In this document: positions 1 to 7,974 of the stretch, piece after piece
How the letters are laid out: every line of letters starts with the position of its first letter
Numbering within the stretch: position 1 is the stretch's first letter
Assembly: GCA_049519635.1 (NCBI GenBank)
Contig: JBEKQO010000008.1
Location: 1-64,000, forward strand
DNA: 64,000 nt
From: Bog-366 sp049519635
Lineage (GTDB): Bacteria > Acidobacteriota > Terriglobia > UBA7540
Direction: 5' to 3'
The notes under the pieces: generated by a model
Told to the model about the DNA's origin: nothing
Databases searched by the model: none
Seen by the model: the letters and a program-made list of their open reading frames with translations, nothing else
Program-made: the position numbers and the translations under genes

Positions 1-187
1 ACGGCGCGCCACCCCTCCTCATCTGAGGAGGGGAGCATTTTCAACAACTCCCCTCCTGATTCAGGAGGGGTGGCGCGCCGTGCGCCGGGGTGGTATTGAT
101 ACTGACAGAGCCACCGCGTTTTTCCGCAGCGCGCGAAGCCCCCGCCCTTTCGGCAGCGTCCAAGCGCGGTGAGAAATCCGGGCCGGC
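1..187. repeat. Composite palindromic repeat, right part (R1 core, then R2 and R3 right ends)
   Basis: Bases 1-94 form a double hairpin (family R1): CCCTCCTCATCTGAGGAGGGG, then after a short A/T-rich spacer CCCCTCCTGATTCAGGAGGGG, bounded by GGCGCGCC on both sides and ending GCCGGGGTGGT. After it come GTTTTTCCGCAG (right end of family R2, near 119) and GGTGAGAAATCCGGGCC (right end of family R3, ending near 187). The same order recurs at 11071-11249 and 11893-12215. The left half presumably lies before the window. The R3 end stops a few bases before the stop codon of the transporter at 191. Confidence 0.8.
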
Positions 188-190
188 TTG

Positions 191-1474
191 TCACTCTTCA
201 CTCGTCACTGTTCTCGTCACTGTTCTTGTCGCGTCGATCTTCAGCCACAAGAGTCCGGCGAGAAAATACACCACCCCGGCGCTCATCAACATCATGTCAA
301 ACGAATGGAACCTGGTGTAGATCCAGGCCGCCGCCACGGGTGAGATAAATGCTGTGGCGCAGGATCCCGTATTCATAAAAGCCGAAACCGTACCGCCAAA
401 GTCTCCGCCCACTTCCAGGCAGACGGCCCACGCGATGGGCATCGCCAGGTCCAGGCCCATTTCCGCCAGCATCAGGCAGAGGATGGCCGGCCCTGCCTTC
501 TCCATAAACCCCGCCGCGACGAAGCCCACGGCGGCGATGAGAAAACCTGCCAGGCCCACGATGCGTCTGCCCCACATCAAGCTCCCGATGCGCCGCACCA
601 GCAGGTCAGACAACGCCCCTCCCGTCAAACTGCTGGCCGCGCCCACCGCGAGGGGCAATGCGGCATACATCCCGGCCCTTGGCGCGGAGACTCCGTGTTG
701 CCGGATCAGGTACGTGGGGAGCCAAGTCAACAAGAACCAGAAGCCGTATGAGGTGGCGGAATACATCCAGAAAATCGACCATACATTTCGACTTAGCAGA
801 ATCTGTTTCCACGGGGTAGCGCCGCCGTGCGTGGTACCCGGTGAGTCCTGGTTCAGGCTGACATATTCGAGATCCGCGGCGGTCGCCTTGGGGTGTTGCG
901 CTGGGTCATCACGATACATATACCAGAAGATCGCACACCAGGCCCCTCCCACCAGCCCAAAGAGGGGGAAGGGAACTCGCCACCCGAACCAGCCGAGGAA
1001 CAAAGTGGCGAGCAGAGGAGCGATAGCTCCCCCGATGCGCGCGCCCATCCACATCACGCCGCTGGCACGCCCCCGATCCGCGGGGTGAAACCAGTGCCCA
1101 ATGGCTCGCGCCAGGGAAGGGAAGGCGCCGGCCTCGGCGGCGCCGAAGAGGAATCTAACGAGGATGAGCCCCCGGAACTCCCATACGCATCCCGTCAACG
1201 CCGTGAAAATCGACCAGAGCGCAACAATCCAGGTGAGCATTCGGCGTTGCCCCAAGCGGTCGGTGAGCCAGCCCGTGGGGATTTCCGCGATCCCATAGGC
1301 CACGGCAAAAACGCCGAAGACATATGCCATCTGCATCTCGGAGAGTTTCAGCGTGCTCATGATGTCGGGCGTGGCCACGGAAATACAGACTCGATCCAGA
1401 TAAGTGATACCCGCGGCCAGCGCGACGAGGGCCAGGATGCGGCTGCGAAGCGGAATGTTCAGTCCCTGGGGCAT
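191..1474 (-). CDS. MFS transporter, anion:cation symporter-like (sugar acid type)
   Basis: A 427-residue integral membrane protein with about 12 hydrophobic segments and the N-terminal pattern LDRVCISVATPDI, which resembles the hexuronate/glucarate branch (ACS family) of the major facilitator superfamily. GWLTDRLGQRR fits the loop 2-3 signature. It probably imports a sugar acid or other small organic anion by proton symport across the inner membrane. It starts 18 bp after the stop of the hydroxyacid dehydrogenase gene on the same strand, so the two are probably co-transcribed and act on a common substrate. The C-terminus carries a short RTVTRTVT repeat made by a perfect 12-bp tandem duplication. 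The substrate cannot be read from sequence. Confidence 0.85.
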   Translation of the reverse strand: MPQGLNIPLRSRILALVALAAGITYLDRVCISVATPDIMSTLKLSEMQMAYVFGVFAVAYGIAEIPTGWLTDRLGQRRMLTWIVALWSIFTALTGCVWEFRGLILVRFLFGAAEAGAFPSLARAIGHWFHPADRGRASGVMWMGARIGGAIAPLLATLFLGWFGWRVPFPLFGLVGGAWCAIFWYMYRDDPAQHPKATAADLEYVSLNQDSPGTTHGGATPWKQILLSRNVWSIFWMYSATSYGFWFLLTWLPTYLIRQHGVSAPRAGMYAALPLAVGAASSLTGGALSDLLVRRIGSLMWGRRIVGLAGFLIAAVGFVAAGFMEKAGPAILCLMLAEMGLDLAMPIAWAVCLEVGGDFGGTVSAFMNTGSCATAFISPVAAAWIYTRFHSFDMMLMSAGVVYFLAGLLWLKIDATRTVTRTVTSEE

Positions 1475-1492
1475 CGTGGGGAATCGAAAATT

Positions 1493-2539
1493 TCAAACGT
1501 TTCCAAGGTGATAGCGCGCGAGCTTTTCCTTCATCCCGGGACGATCAAGTACCTTCCGGTTGACGATGTAAGGCGGCGCGTTTCCTTGGGAAACCGCCAC
1601 AACGCTTCGGCACGCCGAAAGACTGGTGTCGCGAACGCACTCATGGGTTCGGGCGATCACGTGGGGCGAGAGGATTACGTTTTCCAGTTCCAGCAAGGGA
1701 TGGCCGGCGGGGACGGGTTCCGTTTCAAACACGTCCAGTGCCGCGCCGGCAATCTTGTGCTCGCGCAGCGCCGTGATCAGGGCGGGTTCGTTCACAATCG
1801 CGCCTCGGGCGGTGTTAATCAGGTAGGCGGTAGGCTTCATCAGCGCCAGTTGACGGGCGCCGATCATCCCGCGGGTCTTCTCGTTCAAGGGGCAGTGGAT
1901 GGAAATGAAGTCGCTTTCGCGCATCACGGTGTCGAGGTCGGTATACTCGACGCCCGCGGCGATCTCTTCGGCAATCGGCGCACCGGGCACGTAGGCCAGC
2001 AGCCGGCGGAACCCCACGCCGCGGGCCAGGCGGAACAATTCGCGTCCGATGTTCCCGAGCCCCACGACCCCGAGGGTTTTGCCCGCGATGTTGAAGCCCA
2101 TCGGGGCCTGCTCCCGCCAACGGCCCGCCCGGCAATTGCGGTCGTGGGTGCGAAAGTTCTTGGCGAGCGCGAAGATCAATCCCAGGGCGCCCTCAGCAAC
2201 CGGGCGCCCCACAGAGTCGGGGGTGATCGCCAAAATCACGGAGGCCTCCGTGCAAGCCGGCACGTCGATCCGGTCATAACCCACGCCCCAGCGCGCGATG
2301 ATTGCCAGCCGTTCAACTCCCCGAAAGCTTTCAGCCGGAAAGCGGTAATCCAGCGCGATCGCGGCGTCGTAGCGATTGAGAATTTCCGCCACAGCTATGC
2401 CCGCCGTATCCGGCATGTATTCCCACTCGACTCCAGTGGCCGGCTTCAGGACTTCCTCGATCCCCGGGTCCAGCACCCCGCTGACCTGCGTCACGAAATC
2501 GGGAGTAATACCTATCCGAAATGGTGTCTTGCCGCTCAC
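1493..2539 (-). CDS. D-isomer-specific 2-hydroxyacid dehydrogenase (phosphoglycerate dehydrogenase-like)
   Basis: A 348-residue NAD-dependent dehydrogenase of the 2-hydroxyacid family. The Rossmann motif GVVGLGNIG is at about residues 157-165. The expected catalytic residues are present: Arg245 in NTARG, Glu274 in FETEP (29 residues later, as in SerA) and His293 in SPHV. There is no C-terminal ACT domain, so it is a short form and not a serine-regulated SerA. It probably oxidises or reduces a sugar-derived 2-hydroxy or 2-keto acid in the cytoplasm. It heads a likely two-gene operon with the MFS transporter, divergent from the enolase-superfamily gene. Glyoxylate, hydroxypyruvate or 2-ketogluconate reductase are all possible. 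Confidence 0.88.
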   Translation of the reverse strand: MSGKTPFRIGITPDFVTQVSGVLDPGIEEVLKPATGVEWEYMPDTAGIAVAEILNRYDAAIALDYRFPAESFRGVERLAIIARWGVGYDRIDVPACTEASVILAITPDSVGRPVAEGALGLIFALAKNFRTHDRNCRAGRWREQAPMGFNIAGKTLGVVGLGNIGRELFRLARGVGFRRLLAYVPGAPIAEEIAAGVEYTDLDTVMRESDFISIHCPLNEKTRGMIGARQLALMKPTAYLINTARGAIVNEPALITALREHKIAGAALDVFETEPVPAGHPLLELENVILSPHVIARTHECVRDTSLSACRSVVAVSQGNAPPYIVNRKVLDRPGMKEKLARYHLGNV

Positions 2540-2651
2540 GTTTTCATCTGCTCGCTGTCTGGCGAAGCAACTGACGGGCTCGACTTGGGTCAGAAGTTCG
2601 CCGCGCTCGGGGAAGGGAATCGGGCTTCCCCTTCATCTTAGAATCGCCGGT

Positions 2652-2679
2652 ATGACACGAAGTCGAGTAAGTCTATAAT
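2652..2679 (+). promoter_or_regulatory. Candidate sigma-70-type promoter for the enolase-superfamily gene
   Basis: ATGACA (2652-2657) and a perfect TATAAT (2674-2679) are separated by 16 bp. It lies in the gap between two divergent genes, about 105 bp before the start codon at 2786, and points to the right. This is a sequence match only. Confidence 0.45.
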
Positions 2680-2785
2680 AGGTAGGGGGTGTCGTGCGCA
2701 ATAATTCCATACGCCCAGTTTCACACCTTTATAGGTGCGCCGGTTAAGTCCAGCTTGCAGTTCATTGGGAGGGAGAGGGAAATTC

Positions 2786-4240
2786 ATGAAAGAAATCGGA
2801 CGGCGTACGTTTCTCAAGTCAGTGACGGCAGGTTTGGCGTCGAGTCCCGTTATCCTTATGGCGACAACACCCAGAAAAACCGACATGCGGATCGAAAGCA
2901 TCAGCACGGAGTACCAGGCATACACTTATCGGGTACCGATCAAGTTTGGCGGGCTTGTTTCCAACCGGATCACACTTTTGAACGTGAACTGTGAGGTGAG
3001 TTCGGTGGGGGGGAAGACCGCCAAGGGCTTCGGCTCCATGCCGCTCTCTAACACCTGGGCTTTTCCGTCGCGCAAGTTGTCATTCGACGCCACCCTGAAC
3101 GCCATGAAAACCCTGGCCGAGCAAATCTCTAAGCTGACCGGGAGTTACAAGGAATACGGGCATCCCATCGATCTCACTTGGCAACTCGAGCCGCAGTACT
3201 TAAAGGCCGCCGGTGAGATTTCGCAAGCGCAAAACCTTGTCGAACCTATCCCCAAGCTTTGCACGTTGGTCACCGCCAGCGCTTTTGACGCTGCTCTTCA
3301 TGACGCGTACGGAAAGCTGCACGGGCTGAACTGCTACCACACTTACGGGCCGGAGTTTATGAACCACGACCTGGCCTACTATGTGGGATCGGCAGATAAC
3401 GAGAATTACAAGGGAGAATACCCCAACAAATACATCCGGCAGGAACCTGTTGCGCGCATGCCGCTCTATCACTTGGTTTCAGCCATTGATCCCCTGGTGG
3501 AATCCGACATCCAGCACCGAGTCAACGACGGCTTGCCGGAGACACTGCCCGAGTGGATCAATTACAATGGGTTGACCCATTTCAAGATCAAGCTGGACGG
3601 CGACGACCTCAAGTGGGACTCCGAGCGCGTACTCAGCGTCGACCGGGTCGTCACAGAAACCGAGAAGAAGCGGGGCGTAACGGATTGGGTATACTCGCTC
3701 GACTTTAACGAACGGTGCCCGAACGTCCAGTATCTGGTGGATTTCCTGCACTTGGTCAAAGAGAAGACGCCAGGAGGATTCGAGCGGATCCAGTACGTGG
3801 AACAGCCCACGGCGCGCGACCTTGAGACTCACCGGCAGAACATCATGTTCGAAGCCGCCAAGATCAAGCCCGTGGTGATTGACGAATCGTTGACCGGCGT
3901 CGATGCCCTGATGCTATCGCGCGAGATGGGCTACACGGGCGCGGCGCTGAAGGCCTGTAAGGGACAAAGCGCCATGATGGTCATCGCCTCGGTGGCCGAA
4001 AGGCACAAGATGTTTCTGTGTGTGCAGGACCTGACTTGCCCCGGCGCCAGCCTGATCCAATCGGCCAGTCTCGCGGCCCACGTCCCCGGCGTCAAGGCGA
4101 TTGAAGCCAATTCGCGCCAATTTGTTCCTGCGGCAAACGAGGGTTGGGTAAAGCGTTTCCCCGGCGTCTTCATTATCAAGGACGGCACTATGGACACATC
4201 CCATTTGGATGGCTTGGGAATTGGCGCCGTACCGGCTTAA
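2786..4240 (+). CDS. Enolase-superfamily protein (mandelate racemase/muconate-lactonizing type), Tat-exported
   Basis: A 484-residue protein. The ATG at 2786 is preferred because GGGAGGGAGAGG lies just upstream and because the protein then begins MKEIGRRTFLKSVTAG, a twin-arginine signal. Catalytic landmarks of the MR/MLE fold are visible: KIK (Lys267, Lys269), Asp306 in SLDFNE, Glu339 in VEQP, Asp366-Glu367 in IDES, and Lys389/Lys392 in LKACK. These match metal ligands on three consecutive strands plus base lysines on both sides, so it should be an active Mg-dependent racemase, epimerase, dehydratase or cycloisomerase. Family members are usually cytoplasmic, so a Tat signal is unusual. The substrate is unknown. 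The neighbouring transporter and isomerase suggest sugar acids. Confidence 0.85.
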   Translation: MKEIGRRTFLKSVTAGLASSPVILMATTPRKTDMRIESISTEYQAYTYRVPIKFGGLVSNRITLLNVNCEVSSVGGKTAKGFGSMPLSNTWAFPSRKLSFDATLNAMKTLAEQISKLTGSYKEYGHPIDLTWQLEPQYLKAAGEISQAQNLVEPIPKLCTLVTASAFDAALHDAYGKLHGLNCYHTYGPEFMNHDLAYYVGSADNENYKGEYPNKYIRQEPVARMPLYHLVSAIDPLVESDIQHRVNDGLPETLPEWINYNGLTHFKIKLDGDDLKWDSERVLSVDRVVTETEKKRGVTDWVYSLDFNERCPNVQYLVDFLHLVKEKTPGGFERIQYVEQPTARDLETHRQNIMFEAAKIKPVVIDESLTGVDALMLSREMGYTGAALKACKGQSAMMVIASVAERHKMFLCVQDLTCPGASLIQSASLAAHVPGVKAIEANSRQFVPAANEGWVKRFPGVFIIKDGTMDTSHLDGLGIGAVPA

Positions 4241-4285
4241 TCGCCCGAGGGCTTTTCACCAAGGGGCGGGAATACCGTCGCATTA

Positions 4286-4593
4286 CAGGCTGCGGAGAAA
4301 CTTGTAGGTACTGTTATTCTGAGCATTGACAGCCTTGCGGTTGCCCATGATAGGCGGAAACTCTGGCCGAGGAAGAATCTCGCATTGCTTTAAAAATACT
4401 CCTAGCGAGATCCTCCGCGCAGTTTACCCTGAGCTGCAGAGCGAGATCCTTCGCTGCTGCTCAGGATGACAGATTGGGTGATGGGTTCTGCCAGTCAAGT
4501 TTCTGCCGATCATGGGCAGCCGAAAGGCTGGCAATGCTCAGAATGACAGCGAATGGGCTCAGGATGACAGCACGCAAGGTTTTTCCGCAAGCG
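4286..4593. repeat. R2-family dispersed inverted repeat
   Basis: The element begins CAGGCTGCGGAGAAAC and ends GTTTTTCCGCAAGCG, giving inverted ends. In between are several copies of the motif seen in other R2 elements (CTGTTATTCTGAGC, GCGAGATCCTTCGC, TCAGGATGACAG). It fills most of the 439-bp gap between two genes and codes for nothing recognisable. Confidence 0.75.
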
Positions 4594-4679
4594 CTAAAGC
4601 TGTTCCCTTCTTGCAGCCTCATGCGAGCGGAATAGGTAACGCAGGGCATCTTCATTGTTCGATCCAGGAGGAATGCGAA

Positions 4680-5657
4680 ATGAGCGAATCTCTATCAAGG
4701 CGTGAGTTTCTGCAAGTATCGTCCGCGGCTGCTTGGGTGGCAGGCAGCGTCCCTCTTTCCGCGCATGCGGCGCCTCCAACGCCTGCCCGAGAGCCCTACC
4801 GGGGTACCTTCTGCCTCTTCTCGAAACCGGTTCCGCAATTAAGCTGGCAAGAGTTGGCGCAGAGCGCCAAGCGCGCCGGCTTCGGGGGAATCGATTTGAC
4901 GGTGCGGAGGGAAGGACACGTCTTGCCGAAAAACGTTGTGGAGGACTTACCGAAGGCGGTCGCCATCATTCGGGGCGAGGGCATGGAAGTTCCGATGATT
5001 ACCACCGAACTTCTGACCGCCGACGACCCCACGGCAGATCCGATTCTGAGCACGGCCGGCAAGCTCTCCATCCCCGTCATCAAACCGGGCTACTACCACT
5101 ATAAGTTTGTGGATGTGCGAAAAGAACTGGAAGAGGCCGGCGCCCAATTCCGCACCTTGGTAGACCTTGCACACCGGCACGGGGTTCAGGTGGGATTCCA
5201 TAATCACTCCGGCTATATCGGTGCGCCGGTTTGGGACATCGCGGAGGTGATGGATCCGTTGGACCCCAAGGCCGCAGGATACTATTTCGATCTTGCCCAC
5301 GCTACCATCGAAGGCGGCTTGGGCGGCTGGAGAATCTCCAGCAACCTGATCATGCCGCGCCTGAAGATGATTTCAGCCAAAGACTTCTATTGGGATAAGG
5401 ATGGAGCGCGAGATTGGCGCATACGGACCTGCCCCTTCGGCGAGGGCATGTGCCACTGGAAGGAGTATCTGAAGACCGTGGCAGCATCGAACTTCCACGG
5501 GCTGATTTCGTACCAACTGGAGTACGAAATCGAAGGCGTGTCGGACGACCAGGGCCGGGCCCTGTCACGTGACAAATGTGACGTGGTGATGGCGTCTGCC
5601 ACCAAGGATCTCGCCGCCCTGAAGGCGCTGGTGCGCGAAGCGTACGAGGGGGCGTAA
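4680..5657 (+). CDS. Sugar phosphate isomerase/epimerase-type TIM-barrel protein, Tat-exported
   Basis: A 325-residue protein. The start at 4680 is chosen because CAGGAGG lies 8 bp upstream and because it gives MSESLSRREFLQVSSAAA, a twin-arginine signal, where an upstream in-frame start would bury it inside the R2 repeat. The mature part follows the xylose-isomerase-like TIM-barrel family: SAKRAGFGGIDL near the start, VGFHNHSGY in the middle with likely metal-binding histidine, YYFDLAHATIEGG, and a late ISAKDFYW. It probably isomerises or epimerises a sugar or keto sugar, in the periplasm if the signal works. With the gene before it, this makes two exported carbohydrate enzymes in a row. The substrate is not predictable. 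Confidence 0.8.
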   Translation: MSESLSRREFLQVSSAAAWVAGSVPLSAHAAPPTPAREPYRGTFCLFSKPVPQLSWQELAQSAKRAGFGGIDLTVRREGHVLPKNVVEDLPKAVAIIRGEGMEVPMITTELLTADDPTADPILSTAGKLSIPVIKPGYYHYKFVDVRKELEEAGAQFRTLVDLAHRHGVQVGFHNHSGYIGAPVWDIAEVMDPLDPKAAGYYFDLAHATIEGGLGGWRISSNLIMPRLKMISAKDFYWDKDGARDWRIRTCPFGEGMCHWKEYLKTVAASNFHGLISYQLEYEIEGVSDDQGRALSRDKCDVVMASATKDLAALKALVREAYEGA

Positions 5658-5893
5658 GGGCCAGCCCCGGGAAGAGGCAACGGATTTAGGCCGGCAGCAC
5701 AACGTCGTTCAGCGTCGCCCCATGCGCTCGGCGACAGTCCTTGAGCGCCTCAGTCCTCTCCCGGCCCAGCTAGCGAGCAAGGAGGAAGGCCGCGCCTCTC
5801 CGCCGTCGCTCAGGGGGAATCGCCCCCCGCCGGCGATGTTGTTCTCTTTGCTCGGCGAGATGAGGGACTTGAACTTGACGCCCATTCCCCAGC

Positions 5894-5920
5894 GTAGGAG
5901 CACGCCGCGCATGCTCCTAC
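5894..5920. other. Stem-loop between convergent genes
   Basis: GTAGGAGCA pairs perfectly with TGCTCCTAC across a 9-base loop. It lies in the 302-bp gap between two convergent genes (ending at 5657 and 5960) and could end transcription from either side, but no T-run follows. Nothing else was recognised in this gap. Confidence 0.35.
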
Positions 5921-5959
5921 CCCCGGGGAGCTTGCCGGGCCTATATGCCGGACCGGCCA

Positions 5960-7111
5960 TTAGATCTTGATAAATTCCTTTTTGCGATACATCCAATAAA
6001 GTATTAACCAGATAATGCTAAATGCCGCGCCGGCCTCGACAAATGCCGCCCAACGGCCGATCAGCGGCAGCAGGTTTCCCACGAAGAGGTTGCCCACGAG
6101 GCGGAAATCAAAGACTTGAGTGGCAACGTAAACCGCAATGGAATTCATGCCGATCACGATAAATCCAAAGGCCCACTTTTTGTAGCCGAGCACATCGATG
6201 ATCCAGTAGAAGAGCGCCAAGGCGATAAAGCTCACGCCGCCGGAGACCAGCACGTAGGAGCTTGTCCACATCAGCTTGATCACCGGGAACGACAGACTCC
6301 AGACGAGTCCCCCCACCAAGCTCACCGCGCCCGCAGCCAGCAGGCGATAGACCTTGCTCATGGGCGCACGGCCGGACATCAGCACCTGCCCGGCCAGCAC
6401 GCCCAGCAAGACGGAGGCGCCGAAACCCAGATAGCTCAGGAACCAGGTATTCTTACCATAATGCAAGTGGCCGAGAACAAGCTGGTCCACGTAGGTCGGC
6501 AGGTTGCCGCTCGGAGTCAAGACTCCCGCGCCGACCCCGGGCACAGGGATCAGCATGACCATGGCCCAATAGGCAAGCAGCAGAGCGGCGATGGTGGCGG
6601 CATGCCACTTCGGCTTCACCTTCAATACCACGAAGGTCGCCACCAGGTAGCCCGCCGCGAGTCCATGCAGCACGCTGTAACAGGGGCGGAATCGCCACCA
6701 ATTAAACAGCAGGAGATCTCCCTGCGTGACCGTTCCCAGGCAGAACATGACGATGGCCCGCCAAACGGCGTGGAGCAGCAGGGTGCGGTCACTTTCACCC
6801 CTGGCCCGCCGGTTCGCGACCCCCAGCGGAATGGCCGCCCCCATGATGAACATAAAGAGCGGCCAGATGAGGTCATAAAAATGCATGCCCTGCCAGGGCA
6901 CATGGTCGAACTGTTCCAGGAGCTTGTCGAAAAAGGGGCGGTGGATGATCTTGCCCAGACCGAACAGGATCGCGGTGCCGCCGGTAATCCAGAACATATC
7001 GAAACCACGAAGCGCATCGAGCGAGACCAATCTTTCCCTGCGCGGCGGCGAGGTGGGGACTGCCTCACCTCCAGGCTCCCGACGTTCTGTTTCAATTTCC
7101 GTGGCTTTCAT
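5960..7111 (-). CDS. DUF5009/DUF1624-type membrane acyltransferase-like protein
   Basis: A 383-residue polytopic membrane protein. After a short charged N-terminus it has RLVSLDALRGFDMFWI, the hallmark of the family related to heparan-alpha-glucosaminide N-acetyltransferase and bacterial NagX-like proteins. About ten membrane segments follow, with conserved-looking HFYDLIWPLFMFIMG and WFLSYLGFG stretches. Family members are thought to acetylate sugars across the membrane, but few have been tested. The start has AGGAGAAATCC directly before the ATG. Its neighbours suggest a part in glycan turnover. It is transcribed alone. Confidence 0.82.
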   Translation of the reverse strand: MKATEIETERREPGGEAVPTSPPRRERLVSLDALRGFDMFWITGGTAILFGLGKIIHRPFFDKLLEQFDHVPWQGMHFYDLIWPLFMFIMGAAIPLGVANRRARGESDRTLLLHAVWRAIVMFCLGTVTQGDLLLFNWWRFRPCYSVLHGLAAGYLVATFVVLKVKPKWHAATIAALLLAYWAMVMLIPVPGVGAGVLTPSGNLPTYVDQLVLGHLHYGKNTWFLSYLGFGASVLLGVLAGQVLMSGRAPMSKVYRLLAAGAVSLVGGLVWSLSFPVIKLMWTSSYVLVSGGVSFIALALFYWIIDVLGYKKWAFGFIVIGMNSIAVYVATQVFDFRLVGNLFVGNLLPLIGRWAAFVEAGAAFSIIWLILYWMYRKKEFIKI

Positions 7112-7305
7112 GGATTTCTCCTCGAGCGGCCTTCCCCGTTGGAAATGTCTGCTTCATTCGTATTTTGGAGCCCGCGGCCTGCGCCTCGAATATCGGATTT
7201 TGCAGCCGCAGGAATGTTTCGGGTGAGCTACGGTATTCATCGTGAACCCGCCGTCATCAAGCTTGTCCAATATGCGCAGCGTTCAGTGAGGCCTGGCCTG
7301 CGGCT

Positions 7306-7482
7306 TCGCCGCTTGCTGTGCGGAAAGGCTGGGCCTTCCCGCCGTGCGAGAACAGCAACCAACCTCATCCGCGCCGCCTGGAAGGCTATGCCTTCCAGGC
7401 GGCGCGGATGAGAAATAATCATGGGACTCGGCCCGGAAAGGCGGAGCCTTTCCGCACGGCGGAGCGGCAGAGCCGCGGGGTA
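7306..7482. repeat. Nested palindromic element with a perfect 23-bp stem
   Basis: The centre (7364-7412) is a perfect 23-bp stem with a 3-base loop (left arm CTCATCCGCGCCGCCTGGAAG and on). Around it, GCGGCTTCGCCGC...TGCGGAAAGGC on the left mirrors GGAAAGGCGGAGCCTTTCCGCA...GCGGCAGAGCCGC on the right. It lies in the 863-bp gap between the DUF5009 and phosphorylase genes. No protein-coding sense was seen. Confidence 0.75.
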
Positions 7483-7596
7483 GCCACCCTCTTCCCGCTG
7501 ACGGGCTTGTCCGGCACACATTGATTGCTGCGCCTCGCCGCGGCCGAGATGATCCTAGCATTTAACCGCGCATTTGCTCCAGCTAATCCTCTTACC

Positions 7597-7687
7597 GGTA
7601 GTGGTGTCATTTGCTGTGGCACGGCCCTCGTGGCCGTGACCGTTCACGGGCGGGACGCCCGTGCCACCTCCAAATGACACCACTACC
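7597..7687. repeat. 91-bp inverted-repeat element, copy 1 (family R4)
   Basis: The element begins GGTAGTGGTGTCATTTGC and ends with the reverse complement of nearly the same sequence (CAAATGACACCACTACC). The interior holds TGGCACGG...CCGTGCCAC and the hairpin CGGCCCTCGTGGCCG. A second copy of almost the same length is at 18910-18999. It has no ORF and looks like a small non-autonomous element. Confidence 0.85.
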
Positions 7688-7974
7688 CTCTTACTTGGCG
7701 GGTGCACACGGTCATTGCTCTCGTGACCATGGGTTTTCCTTTCCTTGAAGAACCTACGGTCAACTCCCAAGAGGGATTGACCGCAGCTCCCGCTGATGCG
7801 TTGGATGTTGAAAGGATTGATTACCACGAGACGACGAAAGGAAAGATACCATGCCCGCGAAAAACCCGCCCCCATCACGGGCGGAGAGTTCGAACCGCTG
7901 GCCTTGAACCATGGGGCCTGTCCGTGAATCTGCGTAGGCAGTCTTCTGTCGTCCTGTTTCCGTTCGAGGTTGAT

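Noticed and set aside
893..2641. Long plus-strand ORF of 582 codons
   Set aside because: It is antisense to the transporter and dehydrogenase genes, whose products have clear family motifs. Composition is that of a GC-rich shadow frame.
6116..7411. Plus-strand ORF of 431 codons
   Set aside because: Antisense to the DUF5009 gene, with a His/Gln/Arg-rich, motif-free product.
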